In this document: positions 5,468 to 6,525 of the stretch, piece by piece | Layout: the number at the start of each line of letters is the position of its first letter | How positions within the stretch are numbered: position 1 is the first letter of the stretch | Assembly: GCA_002314435.1 (NCBI GenBank) | Contig: DCFV01000103.1 | Span: 1 to 6,525 of the forward strand | From: Acidobacteriaceae bacterium UBA1795 | GTDB taxonomy: Bacteria; Acidobacteriota; Terriglobia; Terriglobales; Acidobacteriaceae | Direction of reading: 5' to 3' | DNA length: 6,525 nt | Translations under genes and position numbers: made by a program | Notes under the pieces: generated by a model | The model's input: only the letters and a program-made list of their open reading frames with translations | The model's database searches: none | Told to the model about the DNA's origin: nothing

Positions 5468-5995
5468 GTGAGCACCGGTCCTGAACTCGATCTGATGCCG
5501 CGCAAAGAAGCGCGCGAACGCAACTGGCTGCCGCTGGCGATTGCCGTCGGCGTGGTGGTCGTGGTGGCAGCCATTGTCATTCTGAGCCTGCAACGCGGGC
5601 ACACGGGGCCAGCGGTCACGCCCGTCTCAGCCGCGCCAGATCCCTATGCTGCCAACTTGCCCATCTCCGGCCTGGTGATGAGCGAGTCGAGCAACCTGGC
5701 CGGAGGCAAGGTGACGTATGTGGACGGCACCATCTCCAACACCGGCAACCGGACAGTCAGCGGGATCACAGTGCAGGTTCTGTTCCGCACCTTTGCCAAA
5801 GAGGTAACGCAGAACGAGACGCACCCTCTGCAGTGGATTCGGACGCGCGACCCCTACATCGACGTGGAGCCGGTTTCAGCGGCACCGCTTGCGCCCGGCG
5901 CCAGCCACGAATTCCGGCTGATTTTTGACGGCGTGTCGCCGGACTGGAACGGGGCTTACCCGGAGATCCGCGTGGTGCACGTCGACTCCAAGTAG
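5468..5995 (+). CDS. Single-pass membrane protein with C-terminal beta-rich domain (DUF2393/FxLYD-like)
   Basis: A 175-residue protein of unknown function. A charged N-terminus of about 19 residues (PRKEARERN) precedes one strong membrane helix (about 20-41, very Val/Ala-rich). A Pro/Ala linker follows, then a domain at about 65-175. This domain has alternating strands, with VDGTISNTGNRTVSGITVQV, later APLAPGASHEFRL and a final PEIRVVHV; that pattern recalls Ig-like DUF2393 or FxLYD domains, usually outside the cytoplasmic membrane. The family name is a recollection, not a verified match. No Shine-Dalgarno precedes GTG 5468 or the in-frame ATG at 5495 (residue 10). The GTG is preferred because of the TAAAAT element exactly where a leaderless start would need it. 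The gene appears monocistronic. Confidence 0.8.
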   Translation: MSTGPELDLMPRKEARERNWLPLAIAVGVVVVVAAIVILSLQRGHTGPAVTPVSAAPDPYAANLPISGLVMSESSNLAGGKVTYVDGTISNTGNRTVSGITVQVLFRTFAKEVTQNETHPLQWIRTRDPYIDVEPVSAAPLAPGASHEFRLIFDGVSPDWNGAYPEIRVVHVDSK

Positions 5996-6168
5996 ACGCG
6001 CCGCAGACGTCAGCCCGCTTTCTACTCAGTAGAACTTACTGCTCCCGGTAAAAATTACACCCAGCAACGAGCCCGCAGGTGGAAAAAGCGAATAAGGCTG
6101 GTTCGGAAGTCCTTCTCTTTCCATACAAAATAAAAGACTTATGGGCTACCTTCGAAAGCGCGGGGAGT
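5996..6168. other. Intergenic region upstream of the sigma-54 promoter
   Basis: A noncoding, less GC-rich stretch of 173 bp between the membrane protein stop and the RpoN promoter. It contains the overlapping dyads at 6020-6041 and an A/T-rich patch at about 6121-6141 that could help bend DNA. I find no clear intrinsic terminator for the upstream gene and no IHF consensus. Confidence 0.5.
6020..6041. repeat. Overlapping inverted repeats, possible activator site
   Basis: TTCTAC-TCA-GTAGAA (6020-6034) is a perfect 6-3-6 dyad. CAGTA-GAACT-TACTG (6027-6041) is a second perfect dyad overlapping it. The first centre lies about 145 bp upstream of the -24 GG of the sigma-54 promoter, within the range where RpoN activators bind. 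No T-run follows, so it does not look like a terminator of the preceding gene, which ends 25 bp upstream. Confidence 0.45.
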
Positions 6169-6185
6169 TTGGCACGGCCTTTGCT
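6169..6185 (+). promoter_or_regulatory. Sigma-54 (RpoN) promoter, full consensus match
   Basis: TTGGCACGGCCTTTGCT fits YTGGCACGRNNNTTGCW at every defined position. The invariant GG (6171-6172) and GC (6183-6184) are separated by exactly 10 bp, as required for the -24/-12 elements. Transcription would start near 6196, 67 bp before the ATG of the exported protein on the same strand. RpoN promoters need an ATP-hydrolysing enhancer-binding protein, so the downstream gene is probably controlled by a specific signal. The regulator is not encoded in this window. Confidence 0.8.
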
Positions 6186-6194
6186 ATAGAGAAG

Positions 6195-6218
6195 GGCGAG
6201 CCCCACTTGGAGCTCGCC
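6195..6218 (+). other. Stem-loop at the predicted mRNA 5' end
   Basis: GGCGAGC pairs with GCTCGCC. Inside, after a C·A mismatch, CC pairs with GG around an ACTT loop. The predicted sigma-54 start (about 6196) falls on the first bases of the stem, so the transcript would begin with this hairpin. It may protect the 5' end from decay or influence translation. It is not followed by a T-run. Confidence 0.5.
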
Positions 6219-6262
6219 GCAGCAAAGTTAGCGGCAGATGACTTTAGAGGGCCAAGGATTCC

Positions 6263-6525
6263 ATGAAAAACATCGTCCCAGTTTCCCAGTTGTTCTCCGG
6301 CCAGATTGCACTACTCGTCCTGGCGTCTGCGATGGCAGTTCCGTCGGTTGCGCAGCAAGCGCAGCCGACGAGCGCTCCCCAGAGCACCCCTCCCTCGGCG
6401 CAGCAGCCCTCCCCCGCGGCAACTGACGCGAACACCGACAAGGAGGGGTTCTGGGGTCACTTGAACCCGATGGCTCGCAAGAAGTGGGTGCATAAGCGGC
6501 TGGACCCGATCAACGACCGGCTCAC
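6263..6525 (+). CDS. Exported protein of unknown function, 3'-truncated by the window edge
   Basis: The first 87 codons of a gene that continues past the window. The ATG at 6263 has AAGGA 4 nt upstream. The protein starts MKNIVPVSQL, has a hydrophobic core (about residues 15-29) and a VPSVA-QQ cleavage site near residue 30, so a Sec signal peptide is clear. Residues 31-58 are a low-complexity Gln/Pro/Ser/Ala linker. Residues 60-87 begin a positively charged conserved-looking segment with GFWGHLNPMARKKW followed by LDPINDRL. I associate this style with envelope proteins of Acidobacteria that continue into a long helical region, but I cannot name the family. It lies directly behind the sigma-54 promoter at 6169-6185 and is its evident target. 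A start at ATG 6238, in another frame, has no signal peptide and ends at 6426. Confidence 0.8.
   Translation, partial: MKNIVPVSQLFSGQIALLVLASAMAVPSVAQQAQPTSAPQSTPPSAQQPSPAATDANTDKEGFWGHLNPMARKKWVHKRLDPINDRL

Noticed and set aside
6238..6426. Plus-strand frame starting at ATG 6238
   Set aside because: It is out of frame with the signal-peptide protein starting at 6263, has no ribosome binding site and ends inside that gene.
1..6525. Search by eye for CRISPR arrays, tRNAs, transposase genes and long direct repeats
   Set aside because: None seen; the IstB-like fold of the ATPase is not accompanied by IstA or terminal inverted repeats.

Overview
The window looks like chromosomal DNA of a GC-rich, Gram-negative soil bacterium. 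The style of the proteins points to Acidobacteriota of the Terriglobales type: a propeller/Y_Y_Y diguanylate cyclase, a DusB with an inserted segment, and exported proteins with a Pro/Gln-rich stretch after the signal peptide. This placement rests on recalled protein style, not on a search. I see no insertion sequence, prophage, tRNA, rRNA or CRISPR array.

Layout. Positions 1-1203 (+) hold the 3' part of a membrane-bound sensory diguanylate cyclase. It converges on a leftward block of three genes, transcribed in the order SGNH/GDSL hydrolase (3668-2868), rpmE for ribosomal protein bL31 (2797-2576) and a DusB-like tRNA-dihydrouridine synthase (2458-1241). rpmE has its own well-spaced promoter in the short gap after the hydrolase. 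A perfect 14-bp GC-rich hairpin lies between rpmE and dus, followed by a second dyad just before the dus ribosome binding site. Divergent from the hydrolase, a DnaC/DnaI-like AAA+ ATPase with a four-cysteine N-terminus (3834-4592) is followed 20 bp later by a four-helix DUF1648 membrane protein (4613-5104). A 42-residue tail-anchored-like membrane protein on the minus strand (5229-5101) converges on the DUF1648 gene, and the two genes share a palindromic CTAG as their stop codons. Next comes a single-pass membrane protein with a C-terminal beta-rich domain (5468-5995), which has no Shine-Dalgarno and looks leaderless.

The most striking regulatory signal is at 6169-6185: a full match to the sigma-54 (RpoN) promoter consensus. 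About 145 bp upstream are overlapping inverted repeats that could bind an activator, and a stem-loop sits at the predicted 5' end of the transcript. The gene it would drive is an exported protein (6263 onward) cut by the window's right edge.

The genes do not form one pathway. Translation and tRNA modification (rpmE, dus) sit next to a cell-envelope hydrolase, a replication-type ATPase pair and two envelope proteins. The most unusual content is regulatory or small: the sigma-54 promoter region, the unlisted 42-codon gene, the leaderless start and the hairpin pair between rpmE and dus.
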